Of a DNA stretch of 64,000 nt, positions 42,498 to 51,966 are shown piece by piece. The translations under genes and the position numbers were made by a program. The notes under the pieces are model-generated. The model ran no database searches, was not told where the DNA came from, and saw nothing but the letters and a program-made list of their open reading frames with translations. Source of the DNA: an uncultured Candidatus Melainabacteria bacterium (GTDB taxonomy: Bacteria > Cyanobacteriota > Vampirovibrionia > Gastranaerophilales > Gastranaerophilaceae). The stretch covers positions 1 to 64,000 of the forward strand of contig CANARY010000008.1 of the NCBI GenBank assembly GCA_947364235.1, written 5' to 3'. The first letter of the stretch is position 1; each line of letters starts with the position of its first letter.

Positions 42498-44045
42498 ATG
42501 AATACAGGGATGATAGTAGTAGTCGATGACGAAAGAATAGTTACTTCTGCTTTTAAAACTTTATTAAAAGTTGAAGGTTTTAGTAATGCGCACTTTTTTA
42601 ACAATCCAAAAGAAGCGCTTGAATTTTTAAAAAATAATACACCAGATTTAATAATATCAGATTTTCTCATGCCGGAAATGAACGGGTTAGAATTCTTGAG
42701 CGAAGTAAAAAATCTTTATCCGGAAGTTAGTAAAATTTTACTTACCGGATATGCAGATAAAGAAAACGCAATCAAAGCCATCAATGAAATTGGCTTGTAC
42801 CGTTATATTGAAAAGCCTTGGAACAATGATGATTTAATTATAAACATTAAAAACGGCATTGAAAGAAGTTATCTTTTAAGCGAGCTTCAAAAAAAGATTT
42901 CAGAACTTGAAAATGCAAAACAAGAGCTGGAGAAATATTCACACAATCTTGAGCAGCTTGTTGAAGAGCGAACAGCTGATTTAAAGCAGTCTAACTCCAA
43001 GTTAGAAGGAATTTTCAGCCACTGCGCAGACGGAATAATAATTATTAACGAAGACGGTATCATTGAGCAGGTAAACCCTGCTTGCGAAAGCTTAATCGGC
43101 TTAGTTGGAAGCAAAATTATCATGACTTCTATTGATGATTACCTTCTCGGAAAGAAAACTTTTATTTCTAAAGAGCTGCACAAACTTGATGAACGCGAGC
43201 TTCTTTTAAGAGATTTTTACATAAAAAATCCTTTAAGCAGCATTGAAACTCCAGTTGAAATCAGCTTTGCAAGAATAACTTCTGATGACGAATATAAACG
43301 TTTTGTAGGCGTTATAAGAGATGTAACAGAACAGAAGAAATCTGATAAGCTTCGTGATGATTTTATAGCAACTCTTACTCACGATTTAAGAACTCCGCTT
43401 CTTGCAGCAATCCAAACTTTAACTTTCTTCTTAGAAGGCGCGCTTGGGGAGCTGGATGAAAAACAAAAACTTCTGTTATCAACAATGCAAAAAAGCAATG
43501 AAGATTTATTAGGACTTGTAAATGCGCTTTTAGAAGTTTATAAATACGACGCTGAAAAGCTTACACTTACTAAAACAAATTTCAACATTTACAACCTTGT
43601 TGAGCAGGTTTACAATGAGCTTTTGCCTCTTGCTAAATCAAAGAATATAGAATTTAAGATTGATTGTACTGACAAAGCTCTTGAAATTTGCGCTGATAGA
43701 AGCGAGCTTAGACGTGTTGTTTGCAACCTTTGCGGAAACGCAATTAATTACACTCAAGAAGACGGCAGTGTTACAATTACGTTAAAAAGCGAAGATAACG
43801 ATTTAATCTTTTCTGTAACTGACAATGGATGCGGTATTCCTCCTGAAGATATTCCAAATATGTTCCAGCGTTTTTCTCAAGGAACAAGCAAAAAACGTTC
43901 AACAGGAACTGGTTTAGGCTTATATCTCTCCCGTCAGATTATTGAATCTCATGGCGGAAAAATTTGGCTTGAAAGCAAAGTAAACAAAGGAAGCGAATTC
44001 TCATTTTTGCTTACTGATACTGTAAAAGAAAGAAGTTTGATATGA
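42498..44045 (+). CDS. Hybrid REC-PAS-histidine kinase
   Basis: About 515 residues. A receiver domain opens the protein (VVDDE, LIISDFLMPEMNGLEF with the phospho-acceptor D, LLTGYAD, EKPW), followed by a coiled coil, a PAS domain at about 170-280 (FSHCADGIIIINEDG) and HisKA/HATPase_c (FIATLTHDLRTPLLAA, LCGNAINY, DNGCGI, GTGLGLYL). The ATG at 42498 is preferred to a TTG at 42480, without a clear Shine-Dalgarno. It overlaps the NarL-type regulator by 4 bp, its likely partner. Confidence 0.88.
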   Translation: MNTGMIVVVDDERIVTSAFKTLLKVEGFSNAHFFNNPKEALEFLKNNTPDLIISDFLMPEMNGLEFLSEVKNLYPEVSKILLTGYADKENAIKAINEIGLYRYIEKPWNNDDLIINIKNGIERSYLLSELQKKISELENAKQELEKYSHNLEQLVEERTADLKQSNSKLEGIFSHCADGIIIINEDGIIEQVNPACESLIGLVGSKIIMTSIDDYLLGKKTFISKELHKLDERELLLRDFYIKNPLSSIETPVEISFARITSDDEYKRFVGVIRDVTEQKKSDKLRDDFIATLTHDLRTPLLAAIQTLTFFLEGALGELDEKQKLLLSTMQKSNEDLLGLVNALLEVYKYDAEKLTLTKTNFNIYNLVEQVYNELLPLAKSKNIEFKIDCTDKALEICADRSELRRVVCNLCGNAINYTQEDGSVTITLKSEDNDLIFSVTDNGCGIPPEDIPNMFQRFSQGTSKKRSTGTGLGLYLSRQIIESHGGKIWLESKVNKGSEFSFLLTDTVKERSLI

Positions 44046-44701
44046 TAAACGTACTGCTTGTTGAAGACCACGAATTGTATAGAATGGGGCTTTCAATGCT
44101 TCTTGATAAAACAGAGGGAATTACTCTTTGTGCTCAAGCAGCAGATGGAGCTGATGGAATAAAAGCAGCAAGAAACCTTAACCCCGATGTAATCCTTATG
44201 GATATCGGACTTCCAAACATTGATGGAATTGAAGCAACTCAAAGAATTAAAGATTTCAATCCTGACGTAAAGATTTTGATTTTCACATCACGTGACAGCG
44301 AAAATGATGTATTCGAAGCATTCAGAGCCGGAGCAGACGGTTATATTATGAAAGGAGCTACTCCTGAACAGACCATTTCTGCAATAAAAGCTGTAAACGA
44401 AGGCATCGGATGGATTGATCCTAATATTGCAAAAATGGTTTTCTCTAATCTGCAAAAACCTTCTACACAAATTGTAAGTACGCCAGAAATTAAAAAATCT
44501 CAAAATTCATACGGACTTACCGAGCGCGAACTGGATGTTCTTGAGCTGATGGTAGAAGGACTTTCTAACCCTCAAATAGCAGATAAGCTTGTAATTACAA
44601 GAGCAACTGCAAAAGCTCACGTTCACAGCATTTTACAAAAGCTCTGTGTATCATCTAGAACGCAAGCTACAGTTACAGCAATGAAAGAAGGACTTGTTTA
44701 A
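44042..44701 (+). CDS. NarL/FixJ-type response regulator
   Basis: A 219-residue regulator. The receiver domain (LLVEDHELYRMGL, VILMDIGLPNIDGIEAT with the phospho-acceptor D, FTSRDS) is followed by a LuxR-type helix-turn-helix (YGLTERELDVLELMVEGLSN, NPQIADKLVITRATAKAHVH). It overlaps the hybrid kinase gene by 4 bp and the next gene by one base, so it is probably phosphorylated by that kinase. Target genes are unknown. Confidence 0.92.
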   Translation: MINVLLVEDHELYRMGLSMLLDKTEGITLCAQAADGADGIKAARNLNPDVILMDIGLPNIDGIEATQRIKDFNPDVKILIFTSRDSENDVFEAFRAGADGYIMKGATPEQTISAIKAVNEGIGWIDPNIAKMVFSNLQKPSTQIVSTPEIKKSQNSYGLTERELDVLELMVEGLSNPQIADKLVITRATAKAHVHSILQKLCVSSRTQATVTAMKEGLV

Positions 44702-45936
44702 TGTTTGAAGCTCTTGCCGGTGCTTATATGGCAATGAAAATGCATTTCAATCAGATGAAATATCCGATGATGAAACGTCAGGATAGAATTGTTGCTGAAA
44801 CCATTTACAGAAACGAAGTTGACAAAGTCGGCGAAACTGAAAAATACGAAAAAAGCCGCATGCCTGAATCCGGTTATATGACTGTTGCTGAATATGAAGA
44901 AAAATCGCGCGGAAAATCAAGAAGAGAAATCAGTGAACAAATTTTAGACAAAGCAGAAATGCCAAAAGATGTAAACATGGTTTACGTTCCTCAAAAAAGA
45001 TTTAAACTTGTAAAATACAATGATCCGGTTGGAAGCCCTGAACTTACACTTCCAAGAAAATTGAATTTTGACCGCCAAATTAATGCGCAGGGAATTATTT
45101 CCGGCGATTATAACAGGCTTGTTTATCCTGCTGTTTATTATTACGCACAAAATGACTGCACAAGCTGCGATTTATTTTTAATTAATTTAGATCCTAAATT
45201 GAATAAAATTGAAAAAGTAAAAAAAGCAAACATTGTTAATCGCGAGCCTGACCCTTTGATTTCAACTTCAAAAGATATTACAACAAAGTTCATATTCAGA
45301 ACGCTTACTCCAATTGACTTTTCTGTAGACAATACAAAGCTTGTAGTCAAAGAAAAAGTTGGACACAGGCATGACGGAATTTGGAAAACTGATTTGTGGG
45401 TATATGATTTTGAAAAAAAAGAAAGCAGAAAACTTCCTCAAATAAGAGACGCAATAGTTAATTACTGGGCGATGTCCGGCGGAGTTGATTTTGATGAAAA
45501 ACGCTGGGATATATATCCAATGGGATTTGATGCTAACGACGAAAATCGAATAGTGCTCTGCGCATACGCTTATACAGGCGAAGTTCCGAAATTCTTAGGA
45601 ACATGGAGCATTGATATTTACGGCGAAAACTCAAGGCTGGAATCTTTAAAGGGAGATGCATTCCCTGTTGCTGCAGTGGGTTACAGACTTGTTCCGGAAG
45701 CAGATGTTATACCTGTTTCAGAAGTTGAGTTTGAAGCACGGCATGCAAAAGAGCTTGAAAAAGCAAAAGCTAAAGAAATCAAACAAGAAGAAAAATTTGA
45801 TAACCAGATAAAAAAACTTGAATATCAAAGAAAAATCCAGCAGATGGATATGGATACAATGCTCAAAATCAAAGAGCGCCGTGATTTTATGCAGCAAAAT
45901 TATAAAAAGAGCAAAGATGGATTAACAGGAAGCTAG
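44701..45936 (+). CDS. Hypothetical protein of two-component operon
   Basis: A 411-residue protein of unknown function. It starts with a short helical stretch, has a beta-rich central region (residues about 120-340, with repeated NTKLVVKEKVGHRHDGIWKT-like strands recalling beta-propeller proteins) and ends in a charged coiled coil (KELEKAKAKEIKQEEKFDNQ). No signal peptide is evident. Its ATG overlaps the response-regulator stop by one base, so it belongs to the same operon. Confidence 0.6.
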   Translation: MFEALAGAYMAMKMHFNQMKYPMMKRQDRIVAETIYRNEVDKVGETEKYEKSRMPESGYMTVAEYEEKSRGKSRREISEQILDKAEMPKDVNMVYVPQKRFKLVKYNDPVGSPELTLPRKLNFDRQINAQGIISGDYNRLVYPAVYYYAQNDCTSCDLFLINLDPKLNKIEKVKKANIVNREPDPLISTSKDITTKFIFRTLTPIDFSVDNTKLVVKEKVGHRHDGIWKTDLWVYDFEKKESRKLPQIRDAIVNYWAMSGGVDFDEKRWDIYPMGFDANDENRIVLCAYAYTGEVPKFLGTWSIDIYGENSRLESLKGDAFPVAAVGYRLVPEADVIPVSEVEFEARHAKELEKAKAKEIKQEEKFDNQIKKLEYQRKIQQMDMDTMLKIKERRDFMQQNYKKSKDGLTGS

Positions 45937-45970
45937 TTTTTATGTATAACGGCAATACAATTTTCTAAAC

Positions 45971-47032
45971 CTAAGTTTTTAAATACGTTTCTACAAAACT
46001 GTCCAAATCACCGTCCATTACAGCGTCTACATTACCCATTTCAAACCCTGTCCTATGATCTTTTACCATTTTATACGGATGGAAAACATAAGAGCGGATT
46101 TGCGAACCAAAATTGATATCAAAGTTTTCACCTTTAAGCTCAGCTAATTTCTTTTCGTGTTCTCTTTGGCGAAGCTCAAGAAGCTTAGAAGCTAACATTT
46201 GCATTGCATTTTCTTTATTTTGGAGCTGTGAGCGTTCCTGCTGGCACTTAATAACAATCCCTGTCGGCTTGTGAAGAATTCTCACAGCAGTTTCAACTTT
46301 ATTAACATTTTGCCCGCCGGCTCCTCCTGAGCGCATAGTATCGACTTCAATATCTTCAGGAGGTATATTAATCGTCTTTTCATAATCAGGAATAATTGGA
46401 GAAACTTCGCAGGATGCAAAACTCGTCTGCCTTTTACCATTCGCATTAAAAGGGGAAATTCTTACGAGTCTGTGCACGCCTTTTTCAGCTTTCGCATATC
46501 CATAAGCATATTTTCCGCTTATCTTGATAGTCGCGGACTTAATCCCGGCTTCTTCGCCTTCAGATTTATCAATAAGTTCAGTTTTCCAGCCTCTGGATTC
46601 AGCCCACCTTGTATACATTCTTAGAAGCATACTTGCCCAATCCTGAGCATCAGTTCCGCCTGCTCCCGCATTAATGGAAAGAAACGCATCAGCTTCATCA
46701 TATTCTCCTGAAAGCATTTTTTGGATATCGTATTTATCAAGCTCTTTTTGAAGCTCTGCAAGCTGAGCTTCACTTTCAGCAATAAGTTCCGTATCTCCGA
46801 TTTCTTGAGCAGCTTTTGCATCTTCTAAAATATTTTCCCAGCGGGAAAACATTTCAATAGTATCTTTAATCTCTCTTGATTTCTGACCGAGCTCAGAAGC
46901 AAGATTTTGGTTAGACCACACTTCAGGGCTTTGCAGCTTTGCTTCAAGCTCAGCAAGCTCTTTTTTAAGCGCTTCAAAATCAATACTTTGTCTATTCTTT
47001 TTAACTGCCAGAAATATATCTTCGATACTCAT
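45971..47032 (-). CDS. prfB: Peptide chain release factor 2
   Basis: A 353-residue release factor that reads UAA and UGA. The anticodon-like SPF tripeptide is present (RISPFNANG), and the catalytic GGQ lies in [15 protein letters not shown]. The N-terminus aligns directly with RF2 ([17 protein letters not shown]) from an ATG, with no in-frame stop or shift site, so the autoregulatory frameshift of many prfB genes is absent here. The ATG overlaps the tmk stop by 4 bp. Confidence 0.95.
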   Translation of the reverse strand: MSIEDIFLAVKKNRQSIDFEALKKELAELEAKLQSPEVWSNQNLASELGQKSREIKDTIEMFSRWENILEDAKAAQEIGDTELIAESEAQLAELQKELDKYDIQKMLSGEYDEADAFLSINAGAGGTDAQDWASMLLRMYTRWAESRGWKTELIDKSEGEEAGIKSATIKISGKYAYGYAKAEKGVHRLVRISPFNANGKRQTSFASCEVSPIIPDYEKTINIPPEDIEVDTMRSGGAGGQNVNKVETAVRILHKPTGIVIKCQQERSQLQNKENAMQMLASKLLELRQREHEKKLAELKGENFDINFGSQIRSYVFHPYKMVKDHRTGFEMGNVDAVMDGDLDSFVETYLKT

Positions 47033-47637
47033 AAGGCTTCAATAAGCTCCACAACTTGTTTATGTATATTTTCTATTGTATCAGAAGAGTTTATAACTTT
47101 CACTCTATCAGGTTCTTGTTTTGCAATCTCAAGGTAACCGTTTCTTACACGATTAAAAAATTCCATCCCTGCAGATTCCATTCTGTCTTTTTCTTTGCCG
47201 ACTCTTTGCATTGAAGTTTCAACATCGATATCAAAAACGACTGTCAAATCAGGCTTTAAGCCGCCTGTTGCAATTTCGTTCAAAGAATTTATACGGTTCA
47301 AATCCAAACCACGCCCGTATCCTTGATAAGCAAGAGTTGAATCGGTATGTCTATCGCAAAGAACAATTGCACCTTCTTTTACAGCCGGTTTAATAATGCA
47401 ATCTATATGCTGAGCTCTATCTGCAAGAAAAAGAAACGATTCTGCTTGAGGAGAAACTTCACCATCATAATTCAAAAGAATTTCACGTAGCTTAACTCCT
47501 AAACCTTTGCTTCCCGGCTCTCTTGTCAAAAGAGTATTAAATCCTTTTTCTTTCAAATATTTATCCAAAAGCTGAATCTGGGTAGTTTTTCCGCACCCGT
47601 CAGCTCCTTCAAAAGTTATAAATAATCCGTTTTTCAT
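47029..47637 (-). CDS. tmk: Thymidylate kinase
   Basis: A 202-residue dTMP kinase of the bacterial type. It has a P-loop ([16 protein letters not shown]), the DR(H/Y) motif region ([20 protein letters not shown]) and the LTREPG substrate loop. It makes dTDP for DNA synthesis. It lies directly upstream of prfB with a 4-bp overlap. Confidence 0.95.
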   Translation of the reverse strand: MKNGLFITFEGADGCGKTTQIQLLDKYLKEKGFNTLLTREPGSKGLGVKLREILLNYDGEVSPQAESFLFLADRAQHIDCIIKPAVKEGAIVLCDRHTDSTLAYQGYGRGLDLNRINSLNEIATGGLKPDLTVVFDIDVETSMQRVGKEKDRMESAGMEFFNRVRNGYLEIAKQEPDRVKVINSSDTIENIHKQVVELIEAL

Positions 47638-47740
47638 ATTTTTATTTTACAAAATAAAAGTAAGTTTACAAGCTTTCATATTATTCCTTGAGATACCAGT
47701 CTTGTAGTTCCAATCCAAGCCAAATACATTTACCCCGCCC

Positions 47741-48715
47741 CTATAAACCAATCTTTTGTTCCAGTTTGAAATGGTCGATAAGTTGAATTATAGAAAGAAT
47801 TTCTTCAAACATTGTAAAATATTGTTTGTCATCATCAACAGGAACTGCCAAATCACCGATTGAGAATACATCATCATGTGTATGCAAAGCTATAAATAAA
47901 TATTTATCATAAAAAGCGCAAGACACTTTATCAGCCTTAAAGGCAATCTGCATACTTTTCAATCTTTCCATAAATGAAGGAGTTATCAAATATCTTGCTT
48001 CAACTTCATCATTAGTATATACATCAAAATGTTTCTCAAACTCAACATCTTCTAATGTTGTATGTTTTAGTGATGATGATGGAGAAGAATGCATTATTGA
48101 ATTAGGTTGAATAATGGTATTTCCCGTAAAATTTTTATTCATAGCCAATTTTACAATTAAACCGTTAAAAACTTTAAATTTACTTTTGGGAGGATTCAAG
48201 TATGTAGATATTAAATTGCATACCATCTTACTAGACAATAAACTCATTTCTTGTTTCGTGCTGCAAAAAGTAGCTTCTATAATTTCAAAGTTTACATCTT
48301 TATGTTTACCATAAAAAATATCATCATAAAAACTTAAATCAAATTGCGGTATTATATAGGCGTTAACAAAAAGGTCACTAAATCCGGAATAATTGTTATT
48401 ATTCCATCTTAAATTCCCGAAGCATTTACACACTTTTGGCATTATAGTATCTTTTAAGACTTTTTCAAACTTCTTTTTGAGAAATCTTTTCCCCGCTGCC
48501 GCAAAAATACAGATTGCTATAATTACACCTATATCAACAACTTTTGAGAAAACATAATATCCAATTGCAATAAGAATAGCAATAAAAGTAATTATCTTTG
48601 TTATAAATAAGTACTTTTTGCGTTCGTTCTCATTAAAAGTAATCAATGGCACAATTTTGTTAAAATACTGCTGTTGAAACTCTTTGCGCATTTGTTGATA
48701 TGATTTTTCTTCCAT
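47741..48715 (-). CDS. DUF3137 membrane protein
   Basis: A 324-residue protein with two close membrane helices near residues 30-75 (FITKIITFIAILIAIGYYVF, VIIAICIFAAA) and a soluble C-terminal domain (residues about 100-320), including the family stretch YLITPSFMERLKSM. This matches DUF3137, whose role is unknown. It often stands next to lemA, as here (59 bp upstream on the same strand), suggesting a shared envelope function. AGAGG precedes the ATG. Confidence 0.75.
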   Translation of the reverse strand: MEEKSYQQMRKEFQQQYFNKIVPLITFNENERKKYLFITKIITFIAILIAIGYYVFSKVVDIGVIIAICIFAAAGKRFLKKKFEKVLKDTIMPKVCKCFGNLRWNNNNYSGFSDLFVNAYIIPQFDLSFYDDIFYGKHKDVNFEIIEATFCSTKQEMSLLSSKMVCNLISTYLNPPKSKFKVFNGLIVKLAMNKNFTGNTIIQPNSIMHSSPSSSLKHTTLEDVEFEKHFDVYTNDEVEARYLITPSFMERLKSMQIAFKADKVSCAFYDKYLFIALHTHDDVFSIGDLAVPVDDDKQYFTMFEEILSIIQLIDHFKLEQKIGL

Positions 48716-48732
48716 ATTACCTCTTTATAAAC

Positions 48733-48763
48733 CAAAGGTGCGGAGCAAAGCTCCGCACCTTTG
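48733..48763. other. 14-bp hairpin between lemA and DUF3137 gene
   Basis: CAAAGGTGCGGAGC and its exact complement flank an AAA loop. There is no T-run, so it is probably not a simple terminator. It may protect an mRNA end or tune expression of the second gene. Confidence 0.55.
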
Positions 48764-48773
48764 CCAAATACTG

Positions 48774-49346
48774 TTACTTCAAAAAGTTAGATGCATTGAC
48801 AGCTTGTCTTTCAATTTCTGCTGCTTTGAAAAAATCAACTGATTTGATATTCATCATTCTTGCAAAGAAAGAAGACGGAAAAATTTCTACCGCATTTTTG
48901 AGTTCATTAGCTGCAGAATTATAAAAACGTCTTGCAGCCGCAATATGTTCTTCAACTTCGTTATAAGTTTGCATTGCAGTAAGCATTGATTGATCAGCCT
49001 TAAGCTCAGGATAATTTTCTATAGCGACATTAAGCTGTCCCATTTTTTGCGTAAGCTGTTTATCAAGAGCAATCTTTCTGTCAATATTTTCATAGCTTGA
49101 AGAAAGTGCCATAACTTCTGTTCTCAACCTAGTAACTTCTTCAAGCAAATTACGTTCGTGATCCATATATTTTTGTGCAATAGTCAAAATATTTGGGATT
49201 AAATCATATCTTTTCTTCAACTGAATATCAATTGCAGAAAAAGCTTCTTGAGTTTTATTCCTTTTAGTGATTAAACCGACATAAATACTGTAAGCCCAAA
49301 AAATGACAACTACTGCAGCAACTACTAAAATTATTATTTCTGACAT
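48774..49346 (-). CDS. lemA: LemA-family protein
   Basis: A 190-residue protein with an N-terminal membrane helix (IIILVVAAVVVIFWAYSIYV) and the LemA helical bundle: AIDIQLKKRYDLIPNIL, ENYPELKADQSM, EEHIAAARRFYNSAANELKN and a C-terminal FFKAAEIERQAV. LemA proteins are exported, membrane-anchored helical bundles of unclear function. GGAG lies 9 bases upstream of the ATG. It is probably co-transcribed with the DUF3137 gene. Confidence 0.9.
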   Translation of the reverse strand: MSEIIILVVAAVVVIFWAYSIYVGLITKRNKTQEAFSAIDIQLKKRYDLIPNILTIAQKYMDHERNLLEEVTRLRTEVMALSSSYENIDRKIALDKQLTQKMGQLNVAIENYPELKADQSMLTAMQTYNEVEEHIAAARRFYNSAANELKNAVEIFPSSFFARMMNIKSVDFFKAAEIERQAVNASNFLK

Positions 49347-49410
49347 TTTTCATTCTCCGTTCGCATAATATACTCTCACATTATAACTTATGATACCTGC
49401 AATATATCCA

Positions 49411-49803
49411 CTAAAAAGATGAGCTGCAATACAAATTCCCCATTTCGTAAAGATACCTGTATTCTTTGTCTTTAACTTCCATAAACTGTTTATCTCGATA
49501 TCGTGCACTGCGTTCTATTGCTCTATTTCTCTGTACTTTCGCAAATTCCTGATACACTCCTTCGGGAAAATTACATTCGGCAATTGTCCATTTAACAGAA
49601 CAGGCTCTGTTATTTTTTCCCCAAATCTCATATATTCCTGCCGGCTCTGCATGATATTTATAAGGCGTGCAGGAATGTAACTTATCCAAAAACTGAAGCT
49701 GTTCTTCTAAATTTTTATCAGTAGTCAGGAAAATATCCCAAACTCCAACTGAAAAGACCGGCAAACATATTAACAAAAAAATACTTATTACTTTAATAAA
49801 CAT
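49411..49803 (-). CDS. Small hypothetical exported protein
   Basis: About 130 residues from an ATG at 49803 (MFIKVISIFLLICLPVFSVG, a signal peptide). The mature part has five Cys residues and is otherwise unfamiliar. The longer frame from 49893 would place 30 extra residues inside the end of the transglycosylase gene and hide the signal, so it was not chosen. It overlaps the transglycosylase stop by 11 bp. Confidence 0.6.
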   Translation of the reverse strand: MFIKVISIFLLICLPVFSVGVWDIFLTTDKNLEEQLQFLDKLHSCTPYKYHAEPAGIYEIWGKNNRACSVKWTIAECNFPEGVYQEFAKVQRNRAIERSARYRDKQFMEVKDKEYRYLYEMGNLYCSSSF

Positions 49804-51754
49804 TTCCGTACACCCAGTATGTTCTGAGTACCTTTTTAACATAATTCTTAGTCTCAGGATATGGAATTTGTTCAACAAACTCATCTGTATCATTATAAAT
49901 CAAGTTTGAAAACCAATTTGTTACAGAACCGATTCCGCCGTTATATGCAGAAATTGCGTACAAATCCTTATTTCCAAGAACTTTCTTTAATCCGCTGTAA
50001 TAACAGCTTCCAGCTGTTATATTTACAGCTTCAGCGTTCAAATCTGCAGGCAGATTATGTTTTTTTACAACTTCATTATAAGTTGCCGGCATAAGCTGCA
50101 TCAACCCGGAAGCACCGACAGAACTCTTTGCAAGCGGATTAAAATGGCTTTCTTCTTTAATAATAGATTCAAGAATAATAGGATTATTCGCACCTTTTAC
50201 CCTATCAACAATATCGTAATAATGAGTAGGATACACAAGCCTCCATCTTAAATCTTCAAACGAAGGCTTTGTTTGAAGCTCATCCATCGCATTTCTCGCC
50301 AGCACAGCAGATATCGTATAATTCTTTTTCTGATAAGCTATCCAGCTCTGAATAAATTTATCATGCTTACACAATTCTTCCACAAGGTCATAATCTTTCA
50401 AATAAGCAAGTTTCACAACAAGATTATTATCAAGCGATTTTTTGTAAGGGAAAACAACAGGCTTATCATTAATTTCCCCAAACGGTAAAAATCCATCTTC
50501 TTTGTATAAATTATAGTTTGCCCTAAAAGCATAATAAGTGTCAGGATATTTTGATATAACCTGTTTATAATAACTATTAGCATTTTCATAATGTTTCAGC
50601 TTGAATGCAATTTTCCCCATATAATAAGTAACAGCAGGGCTTGAGTTTACGCCAGGGAATTTTTTAAGGTGCAAGAAGCCTAGCCGCTGTGCATCAAGAT
50701 ATTTTTTCTGTAAATATTTAGAAATAAAAATGTTATAAAGAGAGTCTGCAGAAAATTGACCATTCGGATATTTTTCATACAAAGTTCTATAGCAAGCTTC
50801 TTTTAAATTAGAAGCCACCACTTCATTACAATTCAAATACGCAGCATAATCAGCGCCTGTTGAGTTTATTCCTAAAGAATTAAGCTTAATGATACCTTCT
50901 TTTCTAGAAGGAGCAGCAAGAATATAATTATCAATTACTTCATAAACATCTTGAGTTGAAGAAGCAGCTGCATGCTTTTTCAGCCCCATCTCAGTATAAT
51001 AATTTCCTTTCTCTTTATCACCAAGTTTATAATAATTTAAAGCAAAATCTGACCAGCTTTCAGCAAGTGTGGTTTTATTTAAAACATCTTTAGCTTTCAA
51101 ATACTCACCGTTTGCATAATAAGATTTTGCAATCAGTAAATTATCATAATTAGTAAGCTTAACGCCAAGTTTTTTTATCTCATTTATTGAATTCAAAGAA
51201 AATCTTCCGCCCGGAGCATCTTCCAAGTAATTTTTAAAATAAATAAACGCTTTGTATTTAGACTTCATAGCAAATCTTTTATACTTAGGCGGATTTGCAA
51301 CTTCTATTAATCCTAAATAATAATTCGAAGCAATAGCATAATCACTTGTCGGGTGCATTTTTATGATTTTTTTAAAATGTTTTTTGGCATTTTTATCCTC
51401 AAGCTCATACATTAAAACAGCCATATTATATCTGCTGATTGGAGCAATTGAAGACTTAGAGCGCGAATGAACAATACGATTATATTTCTTTACAGCAAGC
51501 TCTTTTTTATCCATATTTGTTGCACACCTTGCCTGCCTGAAAAGAGCCGGAGGTTTTAAAGTTGAACTGGAAGGAACTTTCGCAAAAACTTCATAAGCTT
51601 TTTCGTAATCACTATCCTTATAAAATTCCAGCGCTTCAGAATAATTATTTATCCCTCTTGATTCTGCTGAAGCATGGTTGTAAAAAAAATACCCCGCAGT
51701 AAAAATCGCCAGAAAGATTACCAAATAAATATCATATTTCCTTCTTCTTCTCAT
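49793..51754 (-). CDS. Soluble lytic transglycosylase (Slt-type) with TPR-like array
   Basis: A 653-residue protein with an Arg-rich start and one membrane helix (IYLVIFLAIFTAGYFFYNHA), then about 500 residues of TPR/superhelical repeats (SDYEKAYEVFAKVPSS, HYENANSYYKQVISKYPDTY). The C-terminal goose-lysozyme-like domain has EESHFNPLAKSSVGASGLMQ (catalytic Glu first), SAYNGGIGSV and ETKNYVKKVLRTYWVY. It cleaves peptidoglycan between MurNAc and GlcNAc, leaving an anhydro end, in growth or turnover. Confidence 0.9.
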   Translation of the reverse strand: MRRRRKYDIYLVIFLAIFTAGYFFYNHASAESRGINNYSEALEFYKDSDYEKAYEVFAKVPSSSTLKPPALFRQARCATNMDKKELAVKKYNRIVHSRSKSSIAPISRYNMAVLMYELEDKNAKKHFKKIIKMHPTSDYAIASNYYLGLIEVANPPKYKRFAMKSKYKAFIYFKNYLEDAPGGRFSLNSINEIKKLGVKLTNYDNLLIAKSYYANGEYLKAKDVLNKTTLAESWSDFALNYYKLGDKEKGNYYTEMGLKKHAAASSTQDVYEVIDNYILAAPSRKEGIIKLNSLGINSTGADYAAYLNCNEVVASNLKEACYRTLYEKYPNGQFSADSLYNIFISKYLQKKYLDAQRLGFLHLKKFPGVNSSPAVTYYMGKIAFKLKHYENANSYYKQVISKYPDTYYAFRANYNLYKEDGFLPFGEINDKPVVFPYKKSLDNNLVVKLAYLKDYDLVEELCKHDKFIQSWIAYQKKNYTISAVLARNAMDELQTKPSFEDLRWRLVYPTHYYDIVDRVKGANNPIILESIIKEESHFNPLAKSSVGASGLMQLMPATYNEVVKKHNLPADLNAEAVNITAGSCYYSGLKKVLGNKDLYAISAYNGGIGSVTNWFSNLIYNDTDEFVEQIPYPETKNYVKKVLRTYWVYGNVY

Positions 51755-51924
51755 TCAAATTTATCCCAACTGTTTATTAAACTTTTCATACTCTCCATAG
51801 ACCAAGGTCTTAACAATAATACTATTTTAATATAGAAAAATGCAAAAGGAAAATCCTGTAATAAAAAATTACATTTTTTCGTCTGAAAAACGCGTTTTAC
51901 GGAATGATGCAGAAAGAAATAAAA

Positions 51925-51957
51925 AACCGGATTGTCATCATTGCAACAAATCCGGTT
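51925..51957 (-). terminator. Terminator after serpin-like gene
   Basis: AACCGGATT/AATCCGGTT arms with a 15-base loop end in a T-rich run on the minus strand, just after the exported-protein gene. The remaining 170 bp up to the transglycosylase gene show no supported gene. Confidence 0.7.
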
Positions 51958-51966
51958 CATTTTCCT

